Part shown: positions 27,086 to 37,396 of the stretch, piece after piece
Layout of the letters: each line of letters begins with the position of its first letter
Numbering within the stretch: position 1 is the first letter of the stretch
Source of the DNA: Desulfuromonadales bacterium
Lineage (GTDB): Bacteria; Desulfobacterota; Desulfuromonadia; Desulfuromonadales; BM103
Reading direction: 5' to 3'
DNA length: 64,000 nucleotides
Assembly (NCBI GenBank): GCA_014860225.1
Contig: JACZKE010000039.1
Location: 1 to 64,000 of the forward strand
The notes under the pieces: model-generated
The model's input: only the letters and a program-made list of their open reading frames with translations
What the model was told of the DNA's origin: nothing
Database searches by the model: none
Program-made: the position numbers and the translations under genes

Positions 27086-28159
27086 CTATCGGGCCTTCGG
27101 GTACGAACCGAGCACCTTGAGAAACTGGCAGAGAGAACGCAGTTCTTCTACAGCATCCGCTATCTTCTGCTCCCTGATATGGCCCTCCATATCGAGGAAG
27201 AAGATGTATTCCCAAGCCTTGCCCTTGGTTGGACGGCTCTCGATCTTGGCCAGGTTGATATCGCGTTTACTGAAGGGTTCCAGCATATGATAAAGAATCC
27301 CCACCTGGTCCTTGACGCTGAACATGATCGACGTCTTGTCATTGCCGCTCGGCCCCTGGATTTCTCTGCCGATGATCAGGAAGCGTGTAAAGTTATTCGG
27401 GTTGTCTTCAATTTTGTGTTTGACCACCCGCAAGCCGTACAGCGAGGCCGCTGATTCGCTTGCAATCGCTGCGACCCCGGCATCCTCTGCAGCCTGTTGA
27501 GCAGCTGAAGCCGTACTTGCCGCATCAACCAACGGGACATCAGGGAGATTTTCTTCCAGCCAGGATCGGCACTGGCCAATGGCCTGGGGGTGAGAAATCA
27601 CTTTGCGGATATCACTGCTCTGCCCTGAAAGGTTCAGTAGATCATGGGAAACCGGCAACAGAATTTCAGCAATGATCTTGAGCTCCGAGGACATGAACAT
27701 GTCAAGAGTGTGAGAGACCACGCCCTCATTGGAATTTTCCACCGGTACCACGCCATAGCTGGCCCTCTCCCGACTGACTTCGTCAAAAATCGACGGGATA
27801 CTTTTCAGTGGTACCAATTGAGCGGAAAAACCGAACTGCTGCATTGCGGCAACGTGGGTATAGGTTGCCTGTGGGCCGAGGAACGCCACCTTCATTGGTT
27901 GCTCCAACGACAGAGAAGCCGAAATAATTTCCCGGAAGACCCGACGCACCCCTTCATCGGAAAAGGGTCCGGGATTGCTGGCGATCAGGCGATCGTAGAT
28001 CGCTTTCTCCCGACTCGGCACATAGTACTCGCCGTGGCTCTTTTGTTTGGCTTTACCGACCTCAATTACTATTTCTGCACGACGATTGAGCATCTCCAGG
28101 ATCTGGTTATCGAGAGCATCAATCTTTTGCCGCAACTCCTGCAGTTTCTTTTCGTCCAC
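27086..28159 (-). CDS. pheA: Bifunctional chorismate mutase / prephenate dehydratase
   Basis: This P-protein converts chorismate to prephenate and then to phenylpyruvate. The GTG at 28159 is chosen because GGAGAGG lies 9 bases upstream; it gives 357 residues. Residues about 1-88 are an AroQ mutase (LRQKIDALDNQILEMLNRRA). About 90-270 are the dehydratase (VAFLGPQATYTHVAA, YGVVPVENSNEG). The C-terminal ACT domain carries the phenylalanine-sensing motif KIESRPTKG, so feedback inhibition is expected. Confidence 0.95.
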   Translation of the reverse strand: MDEKKLQELRQKIDALDNQILEMLNRRAEIVIEVGKAKQKSHGEYYVPSREKAIYDRLIASNPGPFSDEGVRRVFREIISASLSLEQPMKVAFLGPQATYTHVAAMQQFGFSAQLVPLKSIPSIFDEVSRERASYGVVPVENSNEGVVSHTLDMFMSSELKIIAEILLPVSHDLLNLSGQSSDIRKVISHPQAIGQCRSWLEENLPDVPLVDAASTASAAQQAAEDAGVAAIASESAASLYGLRVVKHKIEDNPNNFTRFLIIGREIQGPSGNDKTSIMFSVKDQVGILYHMLEPFSKRDINLAKIESRPTKGKAWEYIFFLDMEGHIREQKIADAVEELRSLCQFLKVLGSYPKAR

Positions 28160-28326
28160 GAAGTCTGTCCTCTCCAGTATTTTAGGATCTGTGAATTTAT
28201 CCCATGAAACGGTAAAAAGCAAGCAAGCACGCCCTGCAACACTCCTTGACCAACGCCGTAGGGACAGCTAAACTCGCAGCTCAGATTTTCAAACCTGAAA
28301 AATGTAAATCATAAAGGAGTTCACCG

Positions 28327-29514
28327 ATGACTGTCGCCAACAAGGTCCGTAGTGCTATTGAACGCTCTTCCTGGATTCGTCGTATGTTCGAGGAAGGTGC
28401 TGCCCTGATTGCCGAACAAGGCGCAGAGCATGTTTACGACTTCACTCTCGGCAATCCCTCCGTAGAGCCTCCGGCCGCATTTCATCGCGAGTTGCTGCGC
28501 ATCGCCGAGCATCCGTATGCCGGCATGCACCGCTACATGAACAATGCCGGTTACCTGGAGACAAGAGCCGCCGTCGCTGAACATATTGCCGAGGATTCCG
28601 GTGTGCCGGTGAAAGCCAACCATATTGTAATGACCTGCGGAGCCGGCGGCGCGCTGAATATTGCTTTAAAAACGATTCTCAACCCTGGTGAAGAAGTGAT
28701 TATTCTGACGCCATTTTTCGTCGAATATAAATTCTACGTCGACAACCATGGCGGAGTGACCACCGAAGTCTGGACAGATCCGGAGACCTTCCAGCCGGAC
28801 ATTGACGCCATTGAGGCTGCGATTACCGACAATACCCGGGCCATCATCATCAATTCACCGAACAACCCGACCGGTGCCGTTTACAGTGCCGAAACGCTTG
28901 CCGCCTTAGGGCAGATGCTTGAACGCAAGCAGACAGAGCTCAGCCGGCAGCTCTATGTCATTTCCGACGAGCCTTATGCGCGACTGGCATTCGACGGCAA
29001 CAGCGTGCCGCCGGTATTCAGATATATCCGCAATGCCATCCTGGTGACTTCACACTCCAAGGACCTAGCCCTGCCTGGAGAACGGATCGGCTACCTGGCC
29101 GCCAATCCGGCCATGGAGGAAGTTGCCTTGTTCATGGAAGGGGCCATCTTCTGCAACCGTGTGCTTGGATTTGTCAATGCCCCGGCCCTGATGCAGCGAC
29201 TGGTCGCCGTACTGCAACGCGAAAGTGTCGATATCAGCGAATATCAGGCAAAACGCGATCTGCTCTACAACCATCTGACCAAACTCGGTTTTACCATGGC
29301 AAAACCGGGCGGCGGTTTTTATTTCTTTCCGAAATCGCCCCTTGCTGATGATGTCGAATTCGTGCGCCGTGCGCAGCAATACAACATTCTGCTCGTTCCC
29401 GGATCCGGCTTCGGAGCTCCTGGTTATTTCCGCATCGCCTACTGCGTCGATATGGGTATCATCGAGCGCAGCCTGCCGGCGTGGGAAAAGCTGGCGAAGG
29501 ATTTGGGGCTGTGA
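28327..29514 (+). CDS. PLP-dependent aminotransferase, class I/II
   Basis: The 395-residue enzyme is a fold-type I aminotransferase. The PLP-binding Lys lies in TSHSKDLALPGERIGYLA, with the landmarks TCGAGGALNIALKTIL, INSPNNPTGAVYS and YVISDEPYARLAF. The substrate cannot be read from the sequence. Its divergent position from pheA-tyrA-aroA makes an aromatic or aspartate role plausible but unproved. AAAGGAG stands 7 bases before the ATG. The FNT channel gene follows within 10 bases. Confidence 0.9.
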   Translation: MTVANKVRSAIERSSWIRRMFEEGAALIAEQGAEHVYDFTLGNPSVEPPAAFHRELLRIAEHPYAGMHRYMNNAGYLETRAAVAEHIAEDSGVPVKANHIVMTCGAGGALNIALKTILNPGEEVIILTPFFVEYKFYVDNHGGVTTEVWTDPETFQPDIDAIEAAITDNTRAIIINSPNNPTGAVYSAETLAALGQMLERKQTELSRQLYVISDEPYARLAFDGNSVPPVFRYIRNAILVTSHSKDLALPGERIGYLAANPAMEEVALFMEGAIFCNRVLGFVNAPALMQRLVAVLQRESVDISEYQAKRDLLYNHLTKLGFTMAKPGGGFYFFPKSPLADDVEFVRRAQQYNILLVPGSGFGAPGYFRIAYCVDMGIIERSLPAWEKLAKDLGL

Positions 29515-29523
29515 ATTGATTTT

Positions 29524-30333
29524 ATGGAAAAACGTTTTCTGACACCACTCGAAACCACCCGGGCAATTACCGACAACAGCCGGCGGATTCTGACTCAACC
29601 GATTGCCCGCACCTGGGTGCTCAGCCTGCTGGCAGGTTTTTATATTGCCTTCGGCGCTGAACTGACAACCCTGGTCACTGCTGATGCCGCGACACACCTC
29701 GGTATCGGTGTCTCGCGCCTGCTCGGTGGCAGCGTATTCTCCCTGGGCCTGATGCTGGTTGTCATCTGTGGTGCAGAGCTCTTCACCGGCAACAGCCTGC
29801 TCACCAAAGCCGGTCTGCATGGAGAGATTCCCTGGTGGAAGATTGCCGAGAACTGGACGGTCGTCATCATTGGCAACCTGGTTGGATCACTGTTTCTGGC
29901 CTGGCTGATGGTTGAATCCGAGCTCTGGAAGACCGGTCGGGTGGCCGAGCACGCCATCGACATCGCCACGGTCAAATGCGAGCTTTCTTTCAGCGTCGCC
30001 CTGATTCGCGGTATCCTGTGCAACTGGCTGGTTTGCCTCGCCGTCTTTATGGCAACGGCAGCCCGTGACATAACAGGAAAGATGCTGGCATGTTATGTAC
30101 CAATCATGGCCTTTGTTGCCAGTGGCTTCGAGCACTCTGTTGCCAACATGTACTTCATCCCGATCGGTCTGCTGCTGAAAGCAGAACTTGGATTGACCGC
30201 TCCGGAGCTCACCTGGTCGAATTTCATCTTCAGCAACCTGATCCCGGTAACACTTGGAAACATTATTGGTGGCGTGGTGTTCGTCGGCTTAGCTTACTGG
30301 TTTATTTATCTTAAGGGAACACGTAAGGCGTGA
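29524..30333 (+). CDS. Formate/nitrite transporter (FNT) family channel
   Basis: The 269-residue protein has six predicted spans and matches the FNT family: FYIAFGAELTTLV, the region GAELFTGNSLL, and GFEHSVANMYFIPIG, which carries the conserved second signature with the pore histidine. Members export or import small monocarboxylates or nitrite/hydrosulphide; the substrate here is open. It converges with recJ with only 9 bases between them. Confidence 0.9.
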   Translation: MEKRFLTPLETTRAITDNSRRILTQPIARTWVLSLLAGFYIAFGAELTTLVTADAATHLGIGVSRLLGGSVFSLGLMLVVICGAELFTGNSLLTKAGLHGEIPWWKIAENWTVVIIGNLVGSLFLAWLMVESELWKTGRVAEHAIDIATVKCELSFSVALIRGILCNWLVCLAVFMATAARDITGKMLACYVPIMAFVASGFEHSVANMYFIPIGLLLKAELGLTAPELTWSNFIFSNLIPVTLGNIIGGVVFVGLAYWFIYLKGTRKA

Positions 30334-30342
30334 TGTATGACC

Positions 30343-32079
30343 TCATGACTTATGTCTCCCGGAACTGGGCCTGACATCCCTGACCCTCAGCTGCACCGTC
30401 TCACGTCCACGGAAGCTATTGATCTGAGGCGTCACCAGCAGATCGATTTCCCCTTGGAACTCCTCACGACGTTCAAGCATACCGAAAGCGATTGCCGGGT
30501 GGCTGAAAGCCCCTTGGCAAACGGTAAAGCGCAGGTGATTATCGCCTGCTGTCTGTACCTGCATTGCACGTACTGATTCTGCGACCAGCAACGGCTCCGG
30601 GTTTCCCATCCCGAACGGAGCCAATGCTTCCATCTGTCGCAATACTTCAAGGTCAATTTCTTCGAGCAGAAGCACGCCGTCAAAATGAAGTTTCGCTATC
30701 AGGTCAACAGCGGAAAGTTTTGCCCTTGCATGGGTTTCAAGCGCGGCTGCGAAACCTGCCAGCTGATCTTTACCCAAGCTCATCCCGGCGGCCATTTCGT
30801 GACCACCGAATGCCGCAAGGTGATCAGCACAGGCCTGAAGTCCCTGGTAGAGATGGTAACCACGGATAGAACGCGCCGATCCCTTGCCGCTGTCGCCGGC
30901 CAAAGCGATCATGACTGTTGGTCGGCAATAACGTTCAACCAACCGGCTGGCGACGATTCCAATCACCCCCGGGTGCCAACCATCACCGCCGAGGACAATC
31001 GTGTGAGTATGATCTGCCGAAAGCCCTGCAACTGCTGCCTCGGCTTCTTTTAACGTTTGTTTTTCAAGAATTTGCCGTTCACGATTGCACTGGTCCAGAT
31101 AGCGCGCCGTGTTCAATGCACGGACCATATCCTGCTCCAGGAGCAACTCGACACCCAGACCGGCATCTTCCATGCGCCCGGCAGCATTCAGGCGAGGCGC
31201 CAGTTGAAAGCCCACCACCCCGGAATTAATAGCCTTGACACCAGCCACCTGTTTAAGCGCTCTGACACCAACCCGATGATCACTGTCCAGAAGGGCCAGG
31301 CCGTAGCGAGTCAGGGTACGATTGATTCCCTGCAGGGGGACCAGGTCGGCGATTGTCCCCATCGCCACCAGGTCGAGATATTGGCGCAGATCCGGTTGCG
31401 GGCGGTCAGCGAACCATCCGGCATCACGCAAACGTTTACGCAAGGCGACCAGCAGGAAAAATGCTACGCCTACACCGGCAAGGTTCCGAAACGGAAAAAC
31501 GGAGTCCTGTCGTTGTGGATTAACCACAGCGAAGGCATCAGGCAAGGTAGGCGGCGGCTGGTGATGATCAGTAATGATCAAATCGATGCCATGCTCTTTG
31601 GCGATAGTTGCTTCTGCGTGCGCAGTTACACCACAGTCAACCGAGACGACGACCCGGGTCCCCTTCGCGGATGCCTCCTTTAAAGCCTCTGCTGACAGAC
31701 CATAGCCATCACGCAGCCGCAAAGGGATGTGATATGTCAGTTCCTTGCAGCCCATTTCACCCAGCCCGGCAAGGAGAAGCACGGTGCCTGTAATGCCATC
31801 AACGTCATAGTCACCGTGAACGGCAATCTTCTCGCCATTTTCAATGGCCAGCTGAAGACGGCAAGCGGCAATATCCATATCCGGGAGTAAAAAAGGATCA
31901 GGGAGATCCGCGAGACGTGCAGTCAGAAACTGGCGGGCGGATTCAAGAGAATAGTCCCGGCCGATCAACAACCGTGCGACCAGCTGGGACAGCTGTAATT
32001 GTTCCTGAAATTCAGAGATCGCGGAGAAGTCTGACGATTGATTGCGTGGCACCCAAAGACGCGTGCTTACGGGATTCAC
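30343..32079 (-). CDS. recJ: Single-stranded-DNA-specific 5'-3' exonuclease RecJ
   Basis: RecJ acts in recombination and mismatch repair. The 578-residue protein has the DHH phosphoesterase motifs (AVHGDYDVDGITGT, VSVDCGVTAH, IITDHHQPPP) and the DHHA1 motif GGHEMAAGMSL, with the C-terminal OB domain. The start is a GTG that overlaps the stop of a short upstream frame (GTGA), consistent with translational coupling, as no good ribosome site is seen. Confidence 0.95.
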   Translation of the reverse strand: MNPVSTRLWVPRNQSSDFSAISEFQEQLQLSQLVARLLIGRDYSLESARQFLTARLADLPDPFLLPDMDIAACRLQLAIENGEKIAVHGDYDVDGITGTVLLLAGLGEMGCKELTYHIPLRLRDGYGLSAEALKEASAKGTRVVVSVDCGVTAHAEATIAKEHGIDLIITDHHQPPPTLPDAFAVVNPQRQDSVFPFRNLAGVGVAFFLLVALRKRLRDAGWFADRPQPDLRQYLDLVAMGTIADLVPLQGINRTLTRYGLALLDSDHRVGVRALKQVAGVKAINSGVVGFQLAPRLNAAGRMEDAGLGVELLLEQDMVRALNTARYLDQCNRERQILEKQTLKEAEAAVAGLSADHTHTIVLGGDGWHPGVIGIVASRLVERYCRPTVMIALAGDSGKGSARSIRGYHLYQGLQACADHLAAFGGHEMAAGMSLGKDQLAGFAAALETHARAKLSAVDLIAKLHFDGVLLLEEIDLEVLRQMEALAPFGMGNPEPLLVAESVRAMQVQTAGDNHLRFTVCQGAFSHPAIAFGMLERREEFQGEIDLLVTPQINSFRGRETVQLRVRDVRPSSGRHKS

Positions 32080-32333
32080 AACAAGTCTGCCAGGGTTGAT
32101 GATGAGCGTTGCGGTTTAATAAGCACTTGGCCAGGAGAGGGGCTGCATCCATGCTGCCTGTCAGCGCCTTCCGGAATGTCATCCCCGGAAACAAGGACAT
32201 CACCCTGCCGGGTCAAATCGTCGCGAAGAACACCGTTCACAGGCGGTTTCTGACCGACAAAACAACCTGCAAGTGGCAGGCAGAGGGCAATTGGAGCCTG
32301 GGAATACATACGTTTGGAAAAAGACCGGAACAT
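32076..32333 (-). CDS. Candidate small lipoprotein upstream of recJ
   Basis: This 85-residue frame is not recognised. It starts with a basic stretch and a hydrophobic segment ending in the lipobox-like LPLAGC, followed by a short polar region. Its TGA overlaps the recJ GTG, a typical coupling arrangement, which supports it being translated. Against it, neither possible ATG (32333 or 32309) has a clear ribosome site. The rest of the 32080-32400 interval shows no other feature. Confidence 0.45.
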   Translation of the reverse strand: MFRSFSKRMYSQAPIALCLPLAGCFVGQKPPVNGVLRDDLTRQGDVLVSGDDIPEGADRQHGCSPSPGQVLIKPQRSSSTLADLL

Positions 32334-32423
32334 AGTAGTTAACGTCTTGGAAAGACCAAAGCTAACACAAACACGCAAGGAAAGGCGTACAGGGTAATGT
32401 TGTTGTCATGAACGACGACTTTC

Positions 32424-32470
32424 TTTGCGTCTTTTCCTTAAACTTTGCGACTTTGCGTTAAAGGTTTGCG
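32424..32470. repeat. Short CTTTGCG repeats
   Basis: Four copies of a (C)TTTGCG word occur at 32424, 32444, 32452 and about 32463 in a non-coding gap between the small lipoprotein frame and the TPR gene. The sequence is low-complexity and of unknown function. Confidence 0.55.
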
Positions 32471-32503
32471 ATCTTTTGTCTGGTCGTAGACATGAGAAAG
32501 AAA

Positions 32504-32530
32504 TCGGGTCGGAAAAAAACTCCGACCCGA
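32504..32530 (-). terminator. Terminator of the yajC-secDF-TPR operon
   Basis: A perfect 10-bp inverted repeat (TCGGGTCGGA / TCCGACCCGA) with a 7-base loop lies 15 bases past the TPR gene stop. The sequence after it on the minus strand is only moderately T-rich. Confidence 0.75.
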
Positions 32531-32544
32531 ATATGATTTTGAGG

Positions 32545-33114
32545 CTATTGCTGAGCAGGCGGCTGTGTCCGCAAAAACTCCAGATCCTGGCGGACCCGAT
32601 CCGAGCCGGGACCGGTCGGATTGATTTCCAGGAAACGCGTCCAGGCTTCCATCGCTTTGGGAAAATCCTGCAAGTCATATCGATAAATGATGCCGATGTT
32701 ATAAACACTTGTAGCATGGGTCGGATCGATTTCATTGGCTTTTTTGAAATTGCTGATGGCCCGATCAAACCAACCCAGACGTTTGAACATGACCCCCTGG
32801 TCGGTAAGAACATCCGGCGAGTTCGGCTGAATTTCGAGGGCCTTATCATAAGCTTCGATCGCATCCATAAACTGGTTGCTGTCAAAATACTCATTGCCGA
32901 GGGCGACCCAGGCCTGGAAATTAGTCGGATCAGCCGCTACGATATTTTTCAGCTCGTTGAGCTTCTGCTGCAAATTCACGGTCGGTGGCGGTCCGGCAGG
33001 GGAGCCGGAGACGACCGGTGCCGTCGGCCCGGAGGTTTTATGCCCAGCGATATAACCTATGATGCATCCAGCAACCAGTGCCACAACGGCAACCAGAAGA
33101 GTTTCTTTTTTCAT
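32545..33114 (-). CDS. Membrane-anchored TPR protein of the sec operon
   Basis: The 189-residue protein has one N-terminal span (about 5-25) and three to four tetratricopeptide repeats (NFQAWVALGNEYFDSNQFMD, LEIQPNSPDVLTDQGVMFKR, NEIDPTHATSVYNIGIIYRY). Its start overlaps the secF stop by four bases, so it is co-translated with secDF. A link to membrane-protein export or folding is suggested by position but not shown. Confidence 0.88.
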   Translation of the reverse strand: MKKETLLVAVVALVAGCIIGYIAGHKTSGPTAPVVSGSPAGPPPTVNLQQKLNELKNIVAADPTNFQAWVALGNEYFDSNQFMDAIEAYDKALEIQPNSPDVLTDQGVMFKRLGWFDRAISNFKKANEIDPTHATSVYNIGIIYRYDLQDFPKAMEAWTRFLEINPTGPGSDRVRQDLEFLRTQPPAQQ

Positions 33115-34043
33115 CGGGTCCCCCCTTCAGCAGCCACCTTTTTCTGCCCTCGGGAACGGTAATCATCCCAGAAGATCAGCACCGGACTGGCAACAAATAT
33201 CGATGAATAGGTACCAACCAGGATTCCTACAAGCATGGCGAACGCAAAATTATGAATCACGCCGCCGCCGAAGACAAAGAGGGCCAGCACAACCAGCAAG
33301 GTTGTCCCGGAGGTCAATATGGTCCGTGACAGGGTTTCATTGATTGAGTGATTAACAACCTCGCCGAAACCCTTCTTCTGATGCTTGCCGTAGTTTTCAC
33401 GAATCCGGTCATATACAATAATAGTATCGTTCAGCGAGTAGCCGATGATCGCCAGAAATGCCGCAATAATCGGTAAATCGATTTCCCGACCGGTGATAGA
33501 AAATGCTCCAATCGTAATCATCACGTCGTGTAATAGAGCAACTATTGCGCCGATTGCAAAGCGCAGTTCAAATCGCCAGGAGATATAGATCAGAATGCCG
33601 ATCATGGCATAGACAATGGAAAGGATTCCTTTCTCACGCAGATCCTTACCGACTTGCGGACCCACCATCTCTACCCGTCGAAGATCAACCATTCCCTCAC
33701 CATAGACGGTATTGAGGCTTCCGGAAATCATCCCGGAAAGGTCCTTTTCTTTAGTGCTTTCCTGGACACGTATTAAAAACTCGTTGGGATCGTCTCCGAA
33801 GCGCTGTACGACCACTGAACCGAGATCCAGTGAAGAAAGACTGTCTTTGATTTTGGCAGCATCGGTGTTCTCGGTAAATTTAACCTGCACCAGGGTGCCA
33901 CCGACAAAGTCGATACCGAGATTCGGCCCGCCTTGAACCACCAACGACACCAGGCCCAGAAGGATGACAATTCCTGAAACAATCAGGGCAATTTTACGCT
34001 TGCCGACAAAGTCGATATTAATATCATGCTTAATAATCTGCAT
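33111..34043 (-). CDS. secF: Protein translocase subunit SecF
   Basis: SecF, with SecD, uses the proton-motive force to complete translocation through SecYEG. The 310-residue protein has six predicted spans and the family regions GIDFVGGTLVQVKF and AIIGYSLNDTIIVYDRIREN. The start is nine bases after the secD stop, and the end overlaps the TPR gene. Confidence 0.96.
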   Translation of the reverse strand: MQIIKHDINIDFVGKRKIALIVSGIVILLGLVSLVVQGGPNLGIDFVGGTLVQVKFTENTDAAKIKDSLSSLDLGSVVVQRFGDDPNEFLIRVQESTKEKDLSGMISGSLNTVYGEGMVDLRRVEMVGPQVGKDLREKGILSIVYAMIGILIYISWRFELRFAIGAIVALLHDVMITIGAFSITGREIDLPIIAAFLAIIGYSLNDTIIVYDRIRENYGKHQKKGFGEVVNHSINETLSRTILTSGTTLLVVLALFVFGGGVIHNFAFAMLVGILVGTYSSIFVASPVLIFWDDYRSRGQKKVAAEGGTR

Positions 34044-34052
34044 TGAGAACTC

Positions 34053-35651
34053 CTAGATACTCAAACGGTCCACTTTACCGCGCGACAGATAAAGATCGAA
34101 TATCAGTCGCGATACGATAACCGCGGTAAAGAGTGAAGAGATGATGCCCACCGATAACGTGACGGCGAACCCCTTGACCGGGCCGGTGCCAAACTGGAAC
34201 AACACCAAAGCGGCAATCAGAGTCGTAACATTTGCATCGATAATTGTCAGCTTGGCTTTTTCGTAGCCGGCTTCCAGTGCGGCTTTGGCCGTTCGTCCCA
34301 AACGTATTTCTTCGCGGATACGCTCAAAGATCAGGACATTGGCATCAACCGCCATGCCGATTGTCAGAACGATACCCGCGATCCCGGGCAAGGTCAGGGT
34401 TGCACCGAGAATCGACAATATGGCCATGATCAGGATCAGGTTCAGGAACAGCACAACATTGGCCACCACACCGGATAATTTGTAGTAAATCAACATGGCT
34501 ACCATCACCAGTAAACCACCGATTATGATAGAAAGAATCCCCTGGTTGATCGAATCCTGCCCCAAAGACGGTCCTACGGTACGGTTCTCGAGAATTTCAA
34601 CCGGTGCCGGCAGCGAACCGGCGCGTAGAATGATCGCCAGGTCCGTCGCTTCCTGCTCAGTAAAGCTGCCGCTGATCTGGGCGCTGCCGCCGGAGATGCG
34701 TTCGCGGATGACCGGAGCCGAGTAGACGGTATCATCCAGGACGATCGCCATACGCCTGCCGACATTGGCCGCAGTGATCTGGTCAAAGCGCTTGGCACCA
34801 ACCGCGTTGAAATCGATGGCCACGTAAGAGTCGTTAAAGCGATTGTCAATCCGCACCTGGGCATCGGCGAGCAGATCACCGGTAAGAATGGTTTTATCCT
34901 CGACCACCAGCGGCGTTTCTGAGGTGGCACCGGTACGCGGATCAACGCGACGTTCATAGAGAAGTTGACCACCCGGTGGCAGATTGCCGGTGACAGCATC
35001 TTGCGGGTTGGCATTCTCCATAACCATTTTGAACTCCAGGCGAGCCGTTTTGCCGAGCAGGTCGATGGCGCGCTGAGGATCCTTTACACCCGGTAATTGA
35101 ATCAGAATCCGATTACCCTCCTGGCGCTGCAGGGTCGGTTCACTGACGCCGAACTGGTCAACACGGTTGCGCAAGGTTTCAAGGGCCTGGCGAACGGCAT
35201 ACTCACGCACCGCCGCAATTTCACTGTCGCTCAGACGGTAATTCTTCTGGATATAACCGCCCTCGGACGTCAACGTCATCGCTTCAAGATTAGGGAAAGC
35301 CTCTGCCATCACGGAATCTGCCTTGTCACCGGTTTCTTCATCATACACGGTGATAACAACGCGTTCTCCGGATAACCGATCAACCCGTTTGAATATGATA
35401 TCCTTTTCGCGGAGCAGTTCTTCAGCCTGGTCGACAACCGCATCAAGACGGCTTTCAACCGCTTTATCGGCATCGACGCCGAGCACCAGGTGCATTCCAC
35501 CCTGCAGGTCCAAACCAAGGTGAATCGGATCAAAGGCCTTGCGCCACCACTCCGGCAGATTGCCGCCGAAGAGTGTAGGGCCAAGCGAAACCAGAGCCAG
35601 CACGAGGCAGGCCAACACCAGGCCGGTCCGAATCTTAAGGCTATTGGACAT
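34053..35651 (-). CDS. secD: Protein translocase subunit SecD
   Basis: The ATG at 35651 has GAAAGGAG 10 bases upstream and gives 532 residues; the frame continues upstream to 35705 without a ribosome site. Motifs are GLDLQGGMHLVLGVD in the P1 region and GMAVDANVLIFERIREE in the membrane part. It pairs with the adjacent secF. Repeat B copy 4 lies in the yajC-secD gap. Confidence 0.96.
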   Translation of the reverse strand: MSNSLKIRTGLVLACLVLALVSLGPTLFGGNLPEWWRKAFDPIHLGLDLQGGMHLVLGVDADKAVESRLDAVVDQAEELLREKDIIFKRVDRLSGERVVITVYDEETGDKADSVMAEAFPNLEAMTLTSEGGYIQKNYRLSDSEIAAVREYAVRQALETLRNRVDQFGVSEPTLQRQEGNRILIQLPGVKDPQRAIDLLGKTARLEFKMVMENANPQDAVTGNLPPGGQLLYERRVDPRTGATSETPLVVEDKTILTGDLLADAQVRIDNRFNDSYVAIDFNAVGAKRFDQITAANVGRRMAIVLDDTVYSAPVIRERISGGSAQISGSFTEQEATDLAIILRAGSLPAPVEILENRTVGPSLGQDSINQGILSIIIGGLLVMVAMLIYYKLSGVVANVVLFLNLILIMAILSILGATLTLPGIAGIVLTIGMAVDANVLIFERIREEIRLGRTAKAALEAGYEKAKLTIIDANVTTLIAALVLFQFGTGPVKGFAVTLSVGIISSLFTAVIVSRLIFDLYLSRGKVDRLSI

Positions 35652-35705
35652 TCTGTTGCATCTCCTTTCAACCGATCCGCTGACAGCGGATCGTCCTGTT
35701 CTCAC

Positions 35706-35810
35706 TAGTTTTTATGAGGAAATAGCCCTTTCCGCGATCCTGTCCGCGAGAAATTACTCGTTTCTCATCTGTAAACTTCTACAGTGTACATTCGGAGTTT
35801 CCGGATGAAC
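35706..35810. repeat. Dispersed repeat B, copy 4, shortened and inverted
   Basis: Read on the minus strand, this stretch follows repeat B copy 2 from GTTCATCCGGAAACTCC through GAAACGAGTAATTTCTCGC, then jumps over about 70-85 bases, including the central hairpin, to GCGGAAAGGGCTATTTCC and a final AAACTA. It is an internal-deletion derivative inside the yajC-secD operon. Confidence 0.75.
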
Positions 35811-35824
35811 CCGAAGCGATCCCG

Positions 35825-36151
35825 CTACTCTGCCAGCTGTTCGGTCTTGGTGCCGACAACCGCACTGCGGTTGATTTTGATACGGACATTGCTGGCAATT
35901 TCCATGGTCACCAGCGTGTCCTGAACTGCCACGACTTTGCCATGAATGCCACCGGCGGTGACCACCTGATCACCTGCTTTCAGGTTTTCAATCAGAGCCT
36001 TGTGCTGCTTGGCGCGCTTTTGCTGCGGACGAATCAGCAAAAGGTAGAAGATCGCAAACATGATGACCAGCATGACGATCCCTTCCATTCCGGAACCTCC
36101 CGCCTGCTGTTCGGCACCACCGGCCATGGCATATGCATTTGTTGTAAACAT
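35825..36151 (-). CDS. yajC: Sec translocase accessory subunit YajC
   Basis: YajC associates with SecDF in the inner membrane. The 108-residue product has one span (about 23-42) followed by the family motif RPQQKRAKQHKALIENLKAGDQVVTAGG. It is the first gene of the yajC-secD-secF-TPR group and follows tgt and queA, the order common in many Gram-negative bacteria. GGAGG precedes the ATG. Confidence 0.95.
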   Translation of the reverse strand: MFTTNAYAMAGGAEQQAGGSGMEGIVMLVIMFAIFYLLLIRPQQKRAKQHKALIENLKAGDQVVTAGGIHGKVVAVQDTLVTMEIASNVRIKINRSAVVGTKTEQLAE

Positions 36152-36219
36152 GGTTTTTCCTCCTTGTATCAGATGCTTAAAGATTTAGTCCAACAGTCAT
36201 ATTGAACCGGTGATAGCCG

Positions 36220-37391
<1,172 letters not shown>

Positions 37392-37396
37392 TCTGG

